64,000 bases of DNA from JBHGBM01 sp041946965 (GTDB lineage Bacteria > Acidobacteriota > Terriglobia > Bryobacterales > Bryobacteraceae): NCBI GenBank assembly GCA_041946965.1, contig JBHGBM010000008.1, forward strand, positions 1-64,000, read 5' to 3'. Shown here in pieces: positions 7,163 through 15,684 of the stretch. How positions within the stretch are numbered: position 1 is the stretch's first letter; each line of letters opens with the position of its first letter. Made by a program: the position numbers and the translations under genes. The notes beneath the pieces are model-generated. The model was not told the DNA's origin. It worked only from the letters and a program-made list of their open reading frames with translations, and did not search any database.

Positions 7163-8359
7163 GTGGCCATTCCAACCAGACCGCTGCCGGTGTCCCCGGA
7201 GACAGTGGAACAGTTTCGCGGCGTCGCAGGCGTGGTGGTGGCGATCGGAGTGCTGTTCGCGCTGCTGTATCTGGGGCGCGCTTTTTTCATCACCTCCCTG
7301 ATCGCGGTGATCATCGCGTTCATCCTGGAGCCGTTCGTGGAACTGCTGATGCGCGCGCGCATGCCGCGCAGCCTGGCGAGTTTCGTGGTGTGCGCGGTGG
7401 CGCTGCTGGGGGTCTACCTGGCGGGCGTGGGGGCGTACTCGCAGGCTGCCGGGCTGATCGACGAGCTCCCCAAGTACAGCCAGCGCATCGGCGAGATGGT
7501 GGAATCCGTGCGCCAGCGCGTGCAGGGTGTGGAACAGAAGGCCTACCAACTGATCACGCCTTCGGTGATCCGCCAGCGCGAGATGGAACGGCAGGTGCAG
7601 TTGCAGCAGCAGAAGGCGGCCGAGCAGGCGCGCAAGAAACGGCGGGCGCCGGAACCTCCGCCGGTGGGTCCGGTGGCTCCGGGCGCCATTCCCGAGGTGC
7701 GCATCTACGAAGAACGCTCCCCCATTGCCGATTACGTCTACGCGCGGCTCGGAACCTTCTACCAGTTCCTGCTGATGGCCTCGTTCGTCCCGTTCCTGGT
7801 CTATTTCATGCTGAGCTGGCGCGACCACATCAACCGCAGCTTTCTGCAATTTTTCAAAGGCGAGGACCGCCTGGTGGCGGCGCGCAGCCTGCAAGGCATT
7901 GCGGACATGGCGCGCGCCTTTGTGGTGGGGAATTTTCTGCTCGGCGTACTGCTGGCGGTGTTCAGTTCCCTGGCGTTCTACCTCATCCGCCTGCCCTACC
8001 CCCTGCTGGTGGGGCCGCTGAGCGGCTTCTTCAGCCTCATCCCCTACGTGGGGTTGCCGCTGGCTCTGCTGCCGCCCATGTTCATCGCGCTCACGGCGTT
8101 CCACACGATTTCAGGGTACCTGCTGGTCTTCGGCATCGTGGCGGTGCTGCACCTGCTGGCGCTGAACCTGCTGTATCCGAAGGTGGTGGGGTCGCGTGTA
8201 CACCTGAACCCGCTGGTGGTGACGTTCTCGCTCATGCTCTGGGGCTTCTTGTGGGACGCGGCGGGGCTGCTGCTGGCCATCCCGCTGACGGCCGGCATCA
8301 AGGCTGTTTGCGACAACGTGAAAAGCCTGCGCCCGATCGGAAAATTTCTGGGGGACTGA
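7163..8359 (+). CDS. AI-2E (PerM/UPF0118) family permease
   Basis: This 398-residue membrane protein begins with GTG at 7163. About eight hydrophobic helices are visible: two or three at residues 25-100, a long soluble coil (about 105-190, rich in Gln, Lys and Pro, including QVQLQQQKAAEQARKKRRAP), then five more at about 200-385. The FLVYFMLSWRDHINR and GPLSGFFSLIPYVG segments are characteristic of the PerM family. Family members export small molecules or exchange ions; AI-2 export was shown only for a few, so function here is open. The coil insertion between the helices is longer than in many relatives. It lies head to head with ruvX with a 37 bp gap and is followed after 2 bp by the deacetylase-family gene. 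Confidence 0.9.
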   Translation: MAIPTRPLPVSPETVEQFRGVAGVVVAIGVLFALLYLGRAFFITSLIAVIIAFILEPFVELLMRARMPRSLASFVVCAVALLGVYLAGVGAYSQAAGLIDELPKYSQRIGEMVESVRQRVQGVEQKAYQLITPSVIRQREMERQVQLQQQKAAEQARKKRRAPEPPPVGPVAPGAIPEVRIYEERSPIADYVYARLGTFYQFLLMASFVPFLVYFMLSWRDHINRSFLQFFKGEDRLVAARSLQGIADMARAFVVGNFLLGVLLAVFSSLAFYLIRLPYPLLVGPLSGFFSLIPYVGLPLALLPPMFIALTAFHTISGYLLVFGIVAVLHLLALNLLYPKVVGSRVHLNPLVVTFSLMLWGFLWDAAGLLLAIPLTAGIKAVCDNVKSLRPIGKFLGD

Positions 8360-8361
8360 GG

Positions 8362-9300
8362 ATGCTGCCGTTCCGGATCGTTTACCACGAGGGATACGAC
8401 CTGAACCTGGGCGCGCACGTGTTTCCCTCCCAGAAATTTCACTGGATCCGCCAGCAGATGCTGCTGGACCGTTTTGCCTGCGAGAACGATTTCGTCAGTC
8501 CGGAACCGGCCGGCGACGAGGACTTGCTGCTGGTGCACGAACCCGGCTGGATCGAGCGGTTGAAGAACGGCACGCTCGGCTACCGGGAGATCGTCAAACT
8601 GGAAATTCCATACTCGCAGAAGACCATGCAGGCGTTCTGGCTGGCGGCGGGCGGCAGCATGCTGGCCGCGCGGCTGGCTTGCGAGCACGGCATCGCGCTG
8701 AACCTGGGCGGCGGATTCCACCATGCCTTCGCGGGACACGGCGAGGGATTCTGCGCCATCAACGACGTGGCCGTGGCGGTGCGGCGGGCGCAACGCGACG
8801 GCCTCGCGCACCGCGTGATGGTGGTAGACTGCGACGTGCACCACGGCAACGGCACGGCGGCCATCTTCGCGGGGGACCGGACCGTGTTCACGCTCTCGAT
8901 TCACCAGTTCAACAACTATCCGGCGGAGAAACCCCCTTCCAGCCTGGATATTCACCTGGCCGACGGCGTGGGCGACGAGGAATACCTGCACCGCCTCGGC
9001 AACGGCTATCGCGCGGCGCTGGCGATGTTCCAGCCCGAGCTGATCATTTACGTGGCCGGCGCCGACCCGTATTATCAGGACCAACTGGGCGGCCTGATGC
9101 TTACCTTCGATGGTCTCAAGGAGCGCGACCGCATGGTGATGTGGAACGCGCTGCAACACCGCGTCCCGGTGGCGGCGGTCCTGGCGGGCGGCTACGCGGA
9201 GAACGTCCGCGACACCATCGAGATCCACTTGAACACCGCGCGCGTGGCCAAGGACGTACTGGAGCGCGCCGCCTGGCGCACGGCCATGCCGCACACCTGA
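8362..9300 (+). CDS. Histone deacetylase family (arginase/deacetylase fold) hydrolase
   Basis: Starting at ATG 8362 this encodes 312 residues. The zinc-deacetylase motifs are all visible: NLGGGFHHAFAGHGEGFCAINDVA (tandem His and the substrate loop), VVDCDVHHGNGTAAIF (metal-binding Asp and His), FTLSIHQ and IYVAGADPYYQDQLGGL (second metal Asp), then AGGYA. Bacterial members are amidohydrolases acting on acetylated small molecules such as acetoin-system or polyamine substrates, or on protein acetyl-lysine. The start was chosen because the family's first strand (FRIVYHEGYD) begins there and the preceding gene stops 2 bp earlier. It is followed 5 bp later by the ATPase gene. Substrate is unknown. 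Confidence 0.92.
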   Translation: MLPFRIVYHEGYDLNLGAHVFPSQKFHWIRQQMLLDRFACENDFVSPEPAGDEDLLLVHEPGWIERLKNGTLGYREIVKLEIPYSQKTMQAFWLAAGGSMLAARLACEHGIALNLGGGFHHAFAGHGEGFCAINDVAVAVRRAQRDGLAHRVMVVDCDVHHGNGTAAIFAGDRTVFTLSIHQFNNYPAEKPPSSLDIHLADGVGDEEYLHRLGNGYRAALAMFQPELIIYVAGADPYYQDQLGGLMLTFDGLKERDRMVMWNALQHRVPVAAVLAGGYAENVRDTIEIHLNTARVAKDVLERAAWRTAMPHT

Positions 9301-9305
9301 TTTCT

Positions 9306-10571
9306 ATGCAACCCACCGTCAGCACCTCCCAAACGGCTATCCCCCCGTTCTGGCCCGCGGTTACCGATAACGCGGACGCCCTGGGTGTCGAGCGCAGGCT
9401 GCTGCTCGATCTCATGCTCCGCCACGTTCGACTGTCCGGAGCGGCCTCGCTCCGCTCGCTGAGCCGTACCATGCGGCTCTCCGTCCCGGTGGTCGAATCG
9501 CTGTTCCATCAGCTTCGCCAGCAGCAATTGATCGACGTGGAAGGCATGACCGGCGACGATTATTCCTTCCGGCTCACGGCGCGCGGCCGGGACATGGCCG
9601 TCCAGCCGGGTCCCCTGGGGCAGTATGCCGGACCCGCGCCGGTCTCCATTGAGGAGTACTACAAGCTGACGAAGCAGCAGGCGGCACGCATCGCGCTGAC
9701 TCGAGCCAAGCTGAAGCGGTCCTTCGCCGACCTGGTTCTCCCGGACGACCTGCTGGACCAGATCGGCCCCGCCTTTATCTCCCACAAGTCGATTTTCATC
9801 TACGGCCCCACCGGGAACGGAAAGACCAGCGTGGCGGAGCGGCTGGTGCGGCTGTACGACGACAGCATCGTGATGCCCTACGCCGTGCTCGCCGCCGGGC
9901 ACGTGATCACCGTTTTCGACCCCGTGGTGCACGAGGCGCTGCCCATCTCCGACGAAAACTACGACCAGCGGTGGGTGCCCTGCCGGCGGCCGTGCGTCAT
10001 GGTGGGCGGAGAGCTGTCGGCTTCGATGCTGGAGCTGAGGGTGGAGGAAAGCACCGGGGTGTGCGCGGCGCCGCTTCAGATGAAGGCCAACAACGGCATC
10101 TTCATCATCGACGATTTCGGGCGGCAGTTGCTTTCTCCGCGCGACCTGCTGAACCGCTGGATTGTGCCGCTGGACCGGCGCGTGGACTACCTGACGCTGA
10201 GCCACGGCGTGAAATTCCAGATCCCGTTCGAGCTGCTGGTCATCTTCTCGACCAACCTGGACCCTTACGACCTGGCCGACGAGGCCTTCCTGCGCCGCAT
10301 CCACACCAAGGTGTATGTCGGGCCGGTGAGCGAAAGCGACTTCGACGAGATCTACCGCCGGACCGCGGAGGGGCGAAACCTGCCGTTCGATCCGGACGCC
10401 GCCGCGTTCCTGCGGTCCATCTGCGTGCAGTACGGACCGCTGCGCGCCTGCTATCCGAACGATATCTGCGAGGTCATGCTCTCCATCTGCAAGTATGAAG
10501 GGCGCGAGCCGGGCGCCACGGCGGCGGACCTGGAGCGCGCCACGGGCCTGTACTTCGCCAAAACGCGCTGA
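9306..10571 (+). CDS. AAA+ ATPase with N-terminal winged helix
   Basis: A 421-residue protein. Residues 25-100 look like a winged helix (ERRLLLDLMLRHVRLSG to YSFRLTARGRDMA). The ATPase core has Walker A GPTGNGKTS from residue 167, a Walker B-like GIFIIDDFG, and sensor-type segment LLVIFSTNLDPYDLADEAFLRRI with an arginine finger candidate. The C-terminal lid contains YGPLRACYPNDICEVM. I recognise this as a conserved bacterial ATPase type of uncharacterised role; the helix-turn-helix suggests nucleic-acid or regulatory work, but nothing in the sequence names a partner. It sits 5 bp after the deacetylase-family gene and may share its transcript. All nucleotide-binding residues look intact. Confidence 0.85.
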   Translation: MQPTVSTSQTAIPPFWPAVTDNADALGVERRLLLDLMLRHVRLSGAASLRSLSRTMRLSVPVVESLFHQLRQQQLIDVEGMTGDDYSFRLTARGRDMAVQPGPLGQYAGPAPVSIEEYYKLTKQQAARIALTRAKLKRSFADLVLPDDLLDQIGPAFISHKSIFIYGPTGNGKTSVAERLVRLYDDSIVMPYAVLAAGHVITVFDPVVHEALPISDENYDQRWVPCRRPCVMVGGELSASMLELRVEESTGVCAAPLQMKANNGIFIIDDFGRQLLSPRDLLNRWIVPLDRRVDYLTLSHGVKFQIPFELLVIFSTNLDPYDLADEAFLRRIHTKVYVGPVSESDFDEIYRRTAEGRNLPFDPDAAAFLRSICVQYGPLRACYPNDICEVMLSICKYEGREPGATAADLERATGLYFAKTR

Positions 10572-10629
10572 ACAGCCGCGGGGTAACGTTGCCGGGGGCC
10601 GTCGCGTCGTACACTATCGGTTTACAGTT

Positions 10630-12006
10630 ATGGCGAGTCCCATAGAAGCCGGCCGGCCCGGGCTGCTGCGGCAGCTCGGCTTCTTCAGCGCCACGGCGCT
10701 GGTGATTTCGAACATGATCGGCGCGGGCATTTTCTCGAGCACCGGCTTCATGGCCGGCGACCTGGGAGATGCCGGGCTGATCCTCGCCGAGTGGGGGCTG
10801 GGCGCGCTGTTCGCGCTGGCGGGCGCGCTCAGCTACTCGGAGCTGGGCATCAACTTTCCCGCCTCCGGCGGCGAGTATGTCTACCTCACCCGCGCCTATG
10901 GACCCACGTGGGGCTTCATGACCGGGTGGGTTTCCTTCTTCGCGGGCTTCTCGGCTCCCATCGCGGCGGCGGCGCTTTCCTTCTCCGACTACCTGGGGCA
11001 CTTTTTTCCCGCGCTGAAGCAGTCCGCCGCCACGCTCGTGATCGGTTCGGGCCCGCTCTCGCTCACGCTGGGAGGCGGCCAGGTGATGGCCTGCGCGCTG
11101 GTGGGCGCCTTCACCGTGCTCAACCTGTTCGGCGTGGCGCGGGTGGCCAAAGTGCAAAACGTGCTCACGGCGACGAAGATCGTGGTGATCATCGGTTTCG
11201 TGCTGTTGGGCTTCGCGGTGGGGACGGGAAGCTGGTCGAACTTCTCCGCACCCGCCGCGCGCACCGCCGGCGCCGCCCTGCCGGTGCAGTTTGTGATCAG
11301 CCTGGTGTGGGTGATGGTCGGATATAGCGGCTGGAACGCCGCGACCTATGTCGCCGAGGAGTTGAAAAGACCCGAACGCACGCTGCCGCTGGCGCTGGCG
11401 GTGGGGACGGCGGTGGTGGCGGTGCTGTACCTCGGGCTGAACATGGTGTTCATCTACTCCACGCCGCTCGAATCCATGAAGGGCACTATCGCGGTGGGGT
11501 CGCTGGCCGCTTCGAACCTGTTCGGGGCGGGGGTGGCGGGTATCTTCGCCGCCCTGATGGCTGTCTGCATCATGTCCACCGTGAACGCCATGGTCACCAT
11601 CGGCCCGCGCGTCTATTACGCCATGGCGCAGAACAAGGCGTTTTTCCCCTCGGCGGCCAGGGTGCATCCGCGCTGGCACACGCCGGTGGCGGCGATCCTC
11701 TCGCAGGGCGCCTGCGCCATGCTGATGACGCTCACGCCTTTCCCGCAGTTGATGATGTACATCGGGCTGACGCTGACGTTTTTCACGGTGGTGTCGGTGG
11801 CTTCGCTGTTCGTCTTCCGCCGCCGTCCGGACTGGCAGAAACTGCGTCCCGTGAGCTTCTGCTTCCCCCTCATTCCGGTGGCCTATATCCTGGTCGGCTC
11901 GTGCATGATCCTCTATGGGGTGGTGTGGCAGCCCAAGGCATCCATCGGAGCGGCGCTCACCATCGGCCTGGGCGCCGCGGTATACCGCTTCATAGTCAGA
12001 AAATAA
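10630..12006 (+). CDS. APC superfamily amino acid permease
   Basis: A 458-residue integral membrane protein with about 12 hydrophobic helices. It begins with the family signature LGFFSATALVISNMIGAGIFSSTGF (the unwound first helix with GAGIF) and continues with YSELGINFPASGGEYVYLTRAYG, another hallmark of the amino acid-polyamine-organocation family. It should move amino acids across the inner membrane with protons or by exchange. The start at ATG 10630 places the first helix at about residue 16. It is separated from the ATPase gene by 58 bp and converges with the NlpC/P60 gene (12 bp between stops). Substrate specificity cannot be told from sequence. Confidence 0.93.
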   Translation: MASPIEAGRPGLLRQLGFFSATALVISNMIGAGIFSSTGFMAGDLGDAGLILAEWGLGALFALAGALSYSELGINFPASGGEYVYLTRAYGPTWGFMTGWVSFFAGFSAPIAAAALSFSDYLGHFFPALKQSAATLVIGSGPLSLTLGGGQVMACALVGAFTVLNLFGVARVAKVQNVLTATKIVVIIGFVLLGFAVGTGSWSNFSAPAARTAGAALPVQFVISLVWVMVGYSGWNAATYVAEELKRPERTLPLALAVGTAVVAVLYLGLNMVFIYSTPLESMKGTIAVGSLAASNLFGAGVAGIFAALMAVCIMSTVNAMVTIGPRVYYAMAQNKAFFPSAARVHPRWHTPVAAILSQGACAMLMTLTPFPQLMMYIGLTLTFFTVVSVASLFVFRRRPDWQKLRPVSFCFPLIPVAYILVGSCMILYGVVWQPKASIGAALTIGLGAAVYRFIVRK

Positions 12007-12018
12007 CCTTCCCCCGGG

Positions 12019-12423
12019 CTACTTCGCCAGCGTGCGGACGCCGCACACGTAGCGCCGCCAGTAGGGATCGAAGCGGGAGAGGTTGGTGCCCACGCTGGTC
12101 TGGGCGTGATAGAAGCTGCTGGCATCGTTGACGATGCCCACGTGTTTCAGGTTGTCGAAGAAGACCAGGTTGCCGAACGTCCAGCGCGACTGCGCCGGGG
12201 CCGCGGGCATGCTGAAGTAAAGCTTGCGCGCGGTGGTGCGCTTCAGGTACAGGCCGTTTTCGTTGAGCACGCGCCAGACGAAGCCGGAGCAGTCGTAGCT
12301 CTTCAGCCCGGCGGCGCCCCACACGTAGGGACGGCCGAGGTGTTTCTCGATCGTCGACTTGAGCTGATCGGGAGACTGCGCCCACAGTGCGCCGGCGGCC
12401 AGCACTAGCGCGAGCGTTTTCAC
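12019..12423 (-). CDS. Secreted NlpC/P60 family cysteine peptidase
   Basis: A short 134-residue protein with a signal peptide (MKTLALVLAAGALWAQS) followed directly by the catalytic domain. The NlpC/P60 motif GRPYVWGAAGLKSYDCSGFVWRV holds the catalytic Cys, and the His appears in LKHVGIVNDASSF. Such enzymes cut the gamma-D-Glu-meso-diaminopimelate bond in peptidoglycan stem peptides. There are no SH3 or LysM domains, so it is a minimal form. It overlaps the upstream DUF350-type gene by 4 bp, so the two are translationally coupled. Confidence 0.9.
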   Translation of the reverse strand: MKTLALVLAAGALWAQSPDQLKSTIEKHLGRPYVWGAAGLKSYDCSGFVWRVLNENGLYLKRTTARKLYFSMPAAPAQSRWTFGNLVFFDNLKHVGIVNDASSFYHAQTSVGTNLSRFDPYWRRYVCGVRTLAK

Positions 12424-12626
12424 TTCACGGCGCTCCCGAGCAGCAGTCCGAGTCCAACGAACAGGCCGGCCAGAAAAATGGCGACAGCGCGGTTATCGTC
12501 ACGGAGCTGATCGGAAAACAGTATACCGGGGGTGAGCCAATCGAAGATTTTATACGCCAACACGAAGCCGGCCAGCCCGAACGCCAGTGAAATGACGATC
12601 GTAACAGTGTAATGTGCCAGGTCCAT
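12420..12626 (-). CDS. DUF350 family small membrane protein
   Basis: Encodes 68 residues with two predicted membrane helices: one at about 8-28 (TIVISLAFGLAGFVLAYKIFDW) and one at about 46-66 (AVAIFLAGLFVGLGLLLGSAV), joined by a charged loop containing SDQLRDDNRA. This half-length arrangement with F-D-x-L-T-P and D-N-x-A-V-A matches the repeat unit of DUF350/UPF0719 proteins. Function of the family is unknown. Coupled by a 4 bp overlap to the NlpC/P60 hydrolase, hinting at an envelope role. Confidence 0.82.
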   Translation of the reverse strand: MDLAHYTVTIVISLAFGLAGFVLAYKIFDWLTPGILFSDQLRDDNRAVAIFLAGLFVGLGLLLGSAVK

Positions 12627-12655
12627 GGTTTATCACCAACAGCTTACTTCCGCGC

Positions 12656-12668
12656 TAGGCTATTGTCA
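12656..12668 (+). promoter_or_regulatory. -10-like box directly upstream of ceramidase-like start (leaderless candidate)
   Basis: TAGGCT at 12656-12661 lies 6 nt before the ATG at 12668, which places the expected transcription start on the A of the start codon. No Shine-Dalgarno sequence is present in the gap. The -35 region is not clear. Confidence 0.4.
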
Positions 12669-13939
12669 TGCGGGTAGCCGCGCTTTTTCTGGCCGTTGCG
12701 GCGGCCGTTTTCGGGCAGGGTCTGCGGGCGGGTGCGGCGCGGCGCGACGTGACGCCGCGCGAGCCGGTTCCAATGTGGGGTTACGGAGCCAGGCACGACA
12801 AACTCTCCGCCGGAGTGCTCGACCCGCTTTACGCCGACGCGCTGGTGATCGAGGCCGGGGGAAAGAAACTCGCCATCGTGGGGCTGGACCTCGGGCGTTC
12901 TCCCGGTGAGACGTCGCTGGAAAACATACGCAAGCGGATTCGCGAGCGGGCCGGCATCGAATGGTCTCTCGTCGCGGGATCCCACACTCACGGCGGGCCG
13001 GTGCTGGAGTTGACCAATCAACCCGGCAAGGGACAGGGACGGTTCGACGCCGCGCTGCGGTATTACGCCCAACTGGAAGATGCCGTGGCGGGGGCCATCG
13101 AAGAGGCCAACTCGAAGCTGGAGCCTGTGACCGTGGCCGCCGGCTCCGCGCAGCTTGAGGGCTTTAACCGCAACCGCCACACCAAGCTCGACCCCAAGCC
13201 CTGCGACCGCGAGATGGCCGTGCTGCGCTTCGACGGCGCGGACGGCAAACCGCGGGCCGTGGTGGTGAACTTTACGGCGCACCCCACCATGCTGGGCGCC
13301 GATAACATGAAGTTCTCCGCCGACTGGGTGGGCGCCATGAAGAACCACATCGCGCGCGAGACCGGCGCGCGGGTGATCTTCATGCAGGGCGCTTCGGGCG
13401 ACCAGAGCGTGAACGGGGCCGGGAGAACGTACCAACAGTTCGGCGAAGCCATCGGCGCGGAAGCCGTGAAGCTCACCGGCACGCTGCGGCCCGCCGTGCC
13501 GAAGACGGCGGCGCTCGAGGTTCGCGAGGAACGCTTCCGCTTCCGCTCGCGCACGGATTTCGCGAATCCCATTTTGCGCACCCTCTATGCGGAGGCGTTC
13601 TTTCCGGAGCTGATTCCCAACTTCGTGGATGAGTACGCCGGCGGCATCCGCCCGCGCCTCACGGTGGCGTTGCTCAATGGGGAAATCCCCATGGTGGGCG
13701 TGTCAGGCGAGTTCTTCGCGGCGCATGCGCTGCGGCTGAAAGAGCGGGTGCGGCTCAGGCCGCTGTTCTTCTTCGGCTATGCCAACGGCTACCACCAGTA
13801 CTTCCCAACCATCGAAGCGGTGGCGGAAGGCGGCTATGGCGCGGACGCCAGCGTATCGCCGGCGGAGGTGGGCGCCGGCGAACACATGATGGACGCCGCG
13901 CTCACGCGCATTTACCAGCTCCTGGGGCGCATCAAGTAG
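12668..13939 (+). CDS. Secreted neutral/alkaline ceramidase-like hydrolase
   Basis: A 423-residue protein with a signal peptide (MRVAALFLAVAAAVFGQG). The mature part begins LRAGAARRDVTP, the usual start of the neutral ceramidase N-terminal domain, and has GYGARHDKLSAGVLDPLYADALVIE, VGLDLG, SLVAGSHTHGGPVLE (zinc-site histidines) and NFTAHPTMLGADNMKFSADWVGAM. These fit the alkaline/neutral ceramidase family, which hydrolyses N-acyl amide bonds; in this shorter form common in soil bacteria the natural substrate is uncertain. It lacks the separate C-terminal domain of true ceramidases. Divergent from the DUF350 gene and followed 11 bp later by the symporter gene. Confidence 0.85.
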   Translation: MRVAALFLAVAAAVFGQGLRAGAARRDVTPREPVPMWGYGARHDKLSAGVLDPLYADALVIEAGGKKLAIVGLDLGRSPGETSLENIRKRIRERAGIEWSLVAGSHTHGGPVLELTNQPGKGQGRFDAALRYYAQLEDAVAGAIEEANSKLEPVTVAAGSAQLEGFNRNRHTKLDPKPCDREMAVLRFDGADGKPRAVVVNFTAHPTMLGADNMKFSADWVGAMKNHIARETGARVIFMQGASGDQSVNGAGRTYQQFGEAIGAEAVKLTGTLRPAVPKTAALEVREERFRFRSRTDFANPILRTLYAEAFFPELIPNFVDEYAGGIRPRLTVALLNGEIPMVGVSGEFFAAHALRLKERVRLRPLFFFGYANGYHQYFPTIEAVAEGGYGADASVSPAEVGAGEHMMDAALTRIYQLLGRIK

Positions 13940-13951
13940 AATAACCGTTCA
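13937..13951 (+). promoter_or_regulatory. -10-like box upstream of GntP-family gene (leaderless candidate)
   Basis: TAGAAT at 13937-13942 overlaps the stop of the preceding gene and is 8 nt from the ATG at 13951. No Shine-Dalgarno sequence is seen in between, so a transcript starting here would have at most about two leader bases. This would let the symporter be expressed apart from the ceramidase-like gene. Confidence 0.45.
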
Positions 13952-15267
13952 TGCCCGCGAACGGCCCGTACCTGATTGTTCTCACGGTGGCTGCCATTGC
14001 CCTGCTGCTGCTGCTCATCCTGATGATGAAGCTGCACGCGTTTCTGGCGCTCATGGTTTCGAGCATGGCGCTGGGGCTGGCGGCCGGCATGGCGCCGCAG
14101 GCGGTGCTCAAGTCCATTCAGGCAGGTTTCGGCGACGCCCTCGGTTTTATCGCCGTGGTGGTGGGGCTGGGCGCCATGATCGGCGCGTTTTTGGAGCACT
14201 CCGGCGGCGGATCGGTGCTCGCCGAATGGCTGCTCTCGAAGTTCGGCCGCGAGCGCGCCGCCTGGGCCGTGCTGGCGACGGCGTTCCTGGTCGGGCTGCC
14301 GATCTTCTTCGAGGTGGGCTTTATCATCCTGGTGCCGGTGGTGTGGAGCCTGGCGCGGGAATCGAAGCGGTCGCTGCTACTTTACGGGCTGCCGCTGACC
14401 GGCGCGCTGACCATCACGCACGCGCTGGTGCCGCCGCATCCAGCGCCGGCGGGTGCGGCGCAGTTGCTGGGCGCCGACCTGGGCCGGGTGATCCTGTACG
14501 GCATCGCCGTATCGCTCCCGGCGGCGGTGGTGGGCGGAATCGCGTACGGCGGCTGGATCTCGCGGCGGCTGTTCATCCCCGTACCGGAGATGGCCGCCAG
14601 ATCGAAAGCGGAAAAACCGAAGAACATCTCACCGGCGCTGGTCGCGCTCATCCTGCTGCTGCCGGTCATCTTCATTTTCGCGGCCACGCTCTTCCCGGCG
14701 GTGAAGACGCTCGGATTCCTCGGCCATCCTTTCACGGCGTTGATTGTCACCGCGTTCGTGTGCATGTACGTCTTCGGTGTGCGGCGCGGCATGAACCGCG
14801 ATCAGGTGCTCAAGATGAGCACCGACTCGCTGCTGCCCGTGGGTACGCTGCTGGTGATCATGGGCGGCGGCGGGGCTTTCAAGCAGGTGATCGTGGACAG
14901 CGGCGTGGGGCCGTACGCGGGGAATCTGCTGGCTGCATCCGGGATTTCGCCGCTGATTGTGGCCTACGTGGTGGCGGCGGCCATGCGCGTGGCCCAGGGC
15001 TCGGCCACGGTCGCCATCATCACGGCCGCAGGGATCGTGGCGCCGCTGGTGAAGGGCATCCCCGGCTACTCGCCGGAGATGATCGTGCTGGCGGTGTGCT
15101 GCGGAGGAACGCTGCTCTCCCACGTGAACGACGCGGGATTCTGGATCGTGAACCAGTACTTCGGCATGACCGTGCCCCAGACGCTGAAGAGCTGGACGGC
15201 GATGAAGATCATCATGTCGCTGGTGGCCTTCGCCACCGTGTTCACGGTGCAGGCTTTGATCAGTTAG
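13951..15267 (+). CDS. GntP family gluconate:H+ symporter
   Basis: This 438-residue membrane protein has 12 or more hydrophobic helices and GntP-family motifs: KLHAFLALMVSSMALGLAAGM near the N-terminus, GLGAMIGAFLEHSGG, GLPIFFEVGFIILVPVVW, the PPHPAPAGAAQLLGADLG loop, and MRVAQGSATVAIITAAGIVAP with GTLLSHVNDAGFWIVNQYFGM near the end. The family imports gluconate or related aldonates with protons. A sugar-acid dehydratase gene lies just downstream on the other strand, supporting aldonate uptake here. Its last 8 bp overlap the convergent small protease-like gene. Confidence 0.92.
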   Translation: MPANGPYLIVLTVAAIALLLLLILMMKLHAFLALMVSSMALGLAAGMAPQAVLKSIQAGFGDALGFIAVVVGLGAMIGAFLEHSGGGSVLAEWLLSKFGRERAAWAVLATAFLVGLPIFFEVGFIILVPVVWSLARESKRSLLLYGLPLTGALTITHALVPPHPAPAGAAQLLGADLGRVILYGIAVSLPAAVVGGIAYGGWISRRLFIPVPEMAARSKAEKPKNISPALVALILLLPVIFIFAATLFPAVKTLGFLGHPFTALIVTAFVCMYVFGVRRGMNRDQVLKMSTDSLLPVGTLLVIMGGGGAFKQVIVDSGVGPYAGNLLAASGISPLIVAYVVAAAMRVAQGSATVAIITAAGIVAPLVKGIPGYSPEMIVLAVCCGGTLLSHVNDAGFWIVNQYFGMTVPQTLKSWTAMKIIMSLVAFATVFTVQALIS

Positions 15268-15664
15268 GGCAGGGACGGTTGAGCAGCGCCGTCATGATCT
15301 TGTTCACGATCTCCTCGCGCACCTGCTCGTCGCGCGCGTCCAGCGGCGCCACCTGGATGTGCAATAGCTCGTGCACGATGGTGCACTCCATGTCCAGCTT
15401 GAGTTCGGCGCCGCGCAGGTTGTAGTCCCGGGGATCGAGCACACTGATCACGCCGGAGCGCCTGTCCGGATCCCACTCGGCATTGCCCCAGGTGTGGCGG
15501 TCCAGTTGATTCTGGCGAACCACTTGCACACGCAGATCCCAATCCTCCAAACCAAGCCTCTTCTGCCAACCCTTCAATTGGCGGTCCAGGCGGAGTTCCA
15601 CCGGGTTCATGGCAGGAGAGCTGATCGCTAAAGCCAAAAAGACAGACACCAGCATCCGCGGCAT
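15260..15664 (-). CDS. Secreted small protein with HELLH zinc-protease-like motif
   Basis: A 134-residue protein with a hydrophobic N-terminal export segment (MPRMLVSVFLALAISSPAM). The mature part contains WQKRLGLEDWDLRVQVVR and later DMECTIVHELLHIQVAPLD, a classic HExxH zinc-binding helix. The spacing of an all-beta segment before the HELLH helix recalls SprT-like or minimal gluzincin folds, but I cannot assign a family. The cysteine before the motif could be structural or lipidated only by chance. It is convergent with the symporter (8 bp overlap) and 20 bp downstream of the dehydratase on the same strand, so it may be read from that transcript. Confidence 0.75.
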   Translation of the reverse strand: MPRMLVSVFLALAISSPAMNPVELRLDRQLKGWQKRLGLEDWDLRVQVVRQNQLDRHTWGNAEWDPDRRSGVISVLDPRDYNLRGAELKLDMECTIVHELLHIQVAPLDARDEQVREEIVNKIMTALLNRPCPN

Positions 15665-15684
15665 ATTCGTAGGGTTTCCGACAA

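Noticed and set aside
10474..11679. Minus-strand open frame of about 401 codons over the amino acid permease gene
   Set aside because: Composition is shadow-like (repeated His, Gln, Arg); the plus-strand permease has clear family motifs.
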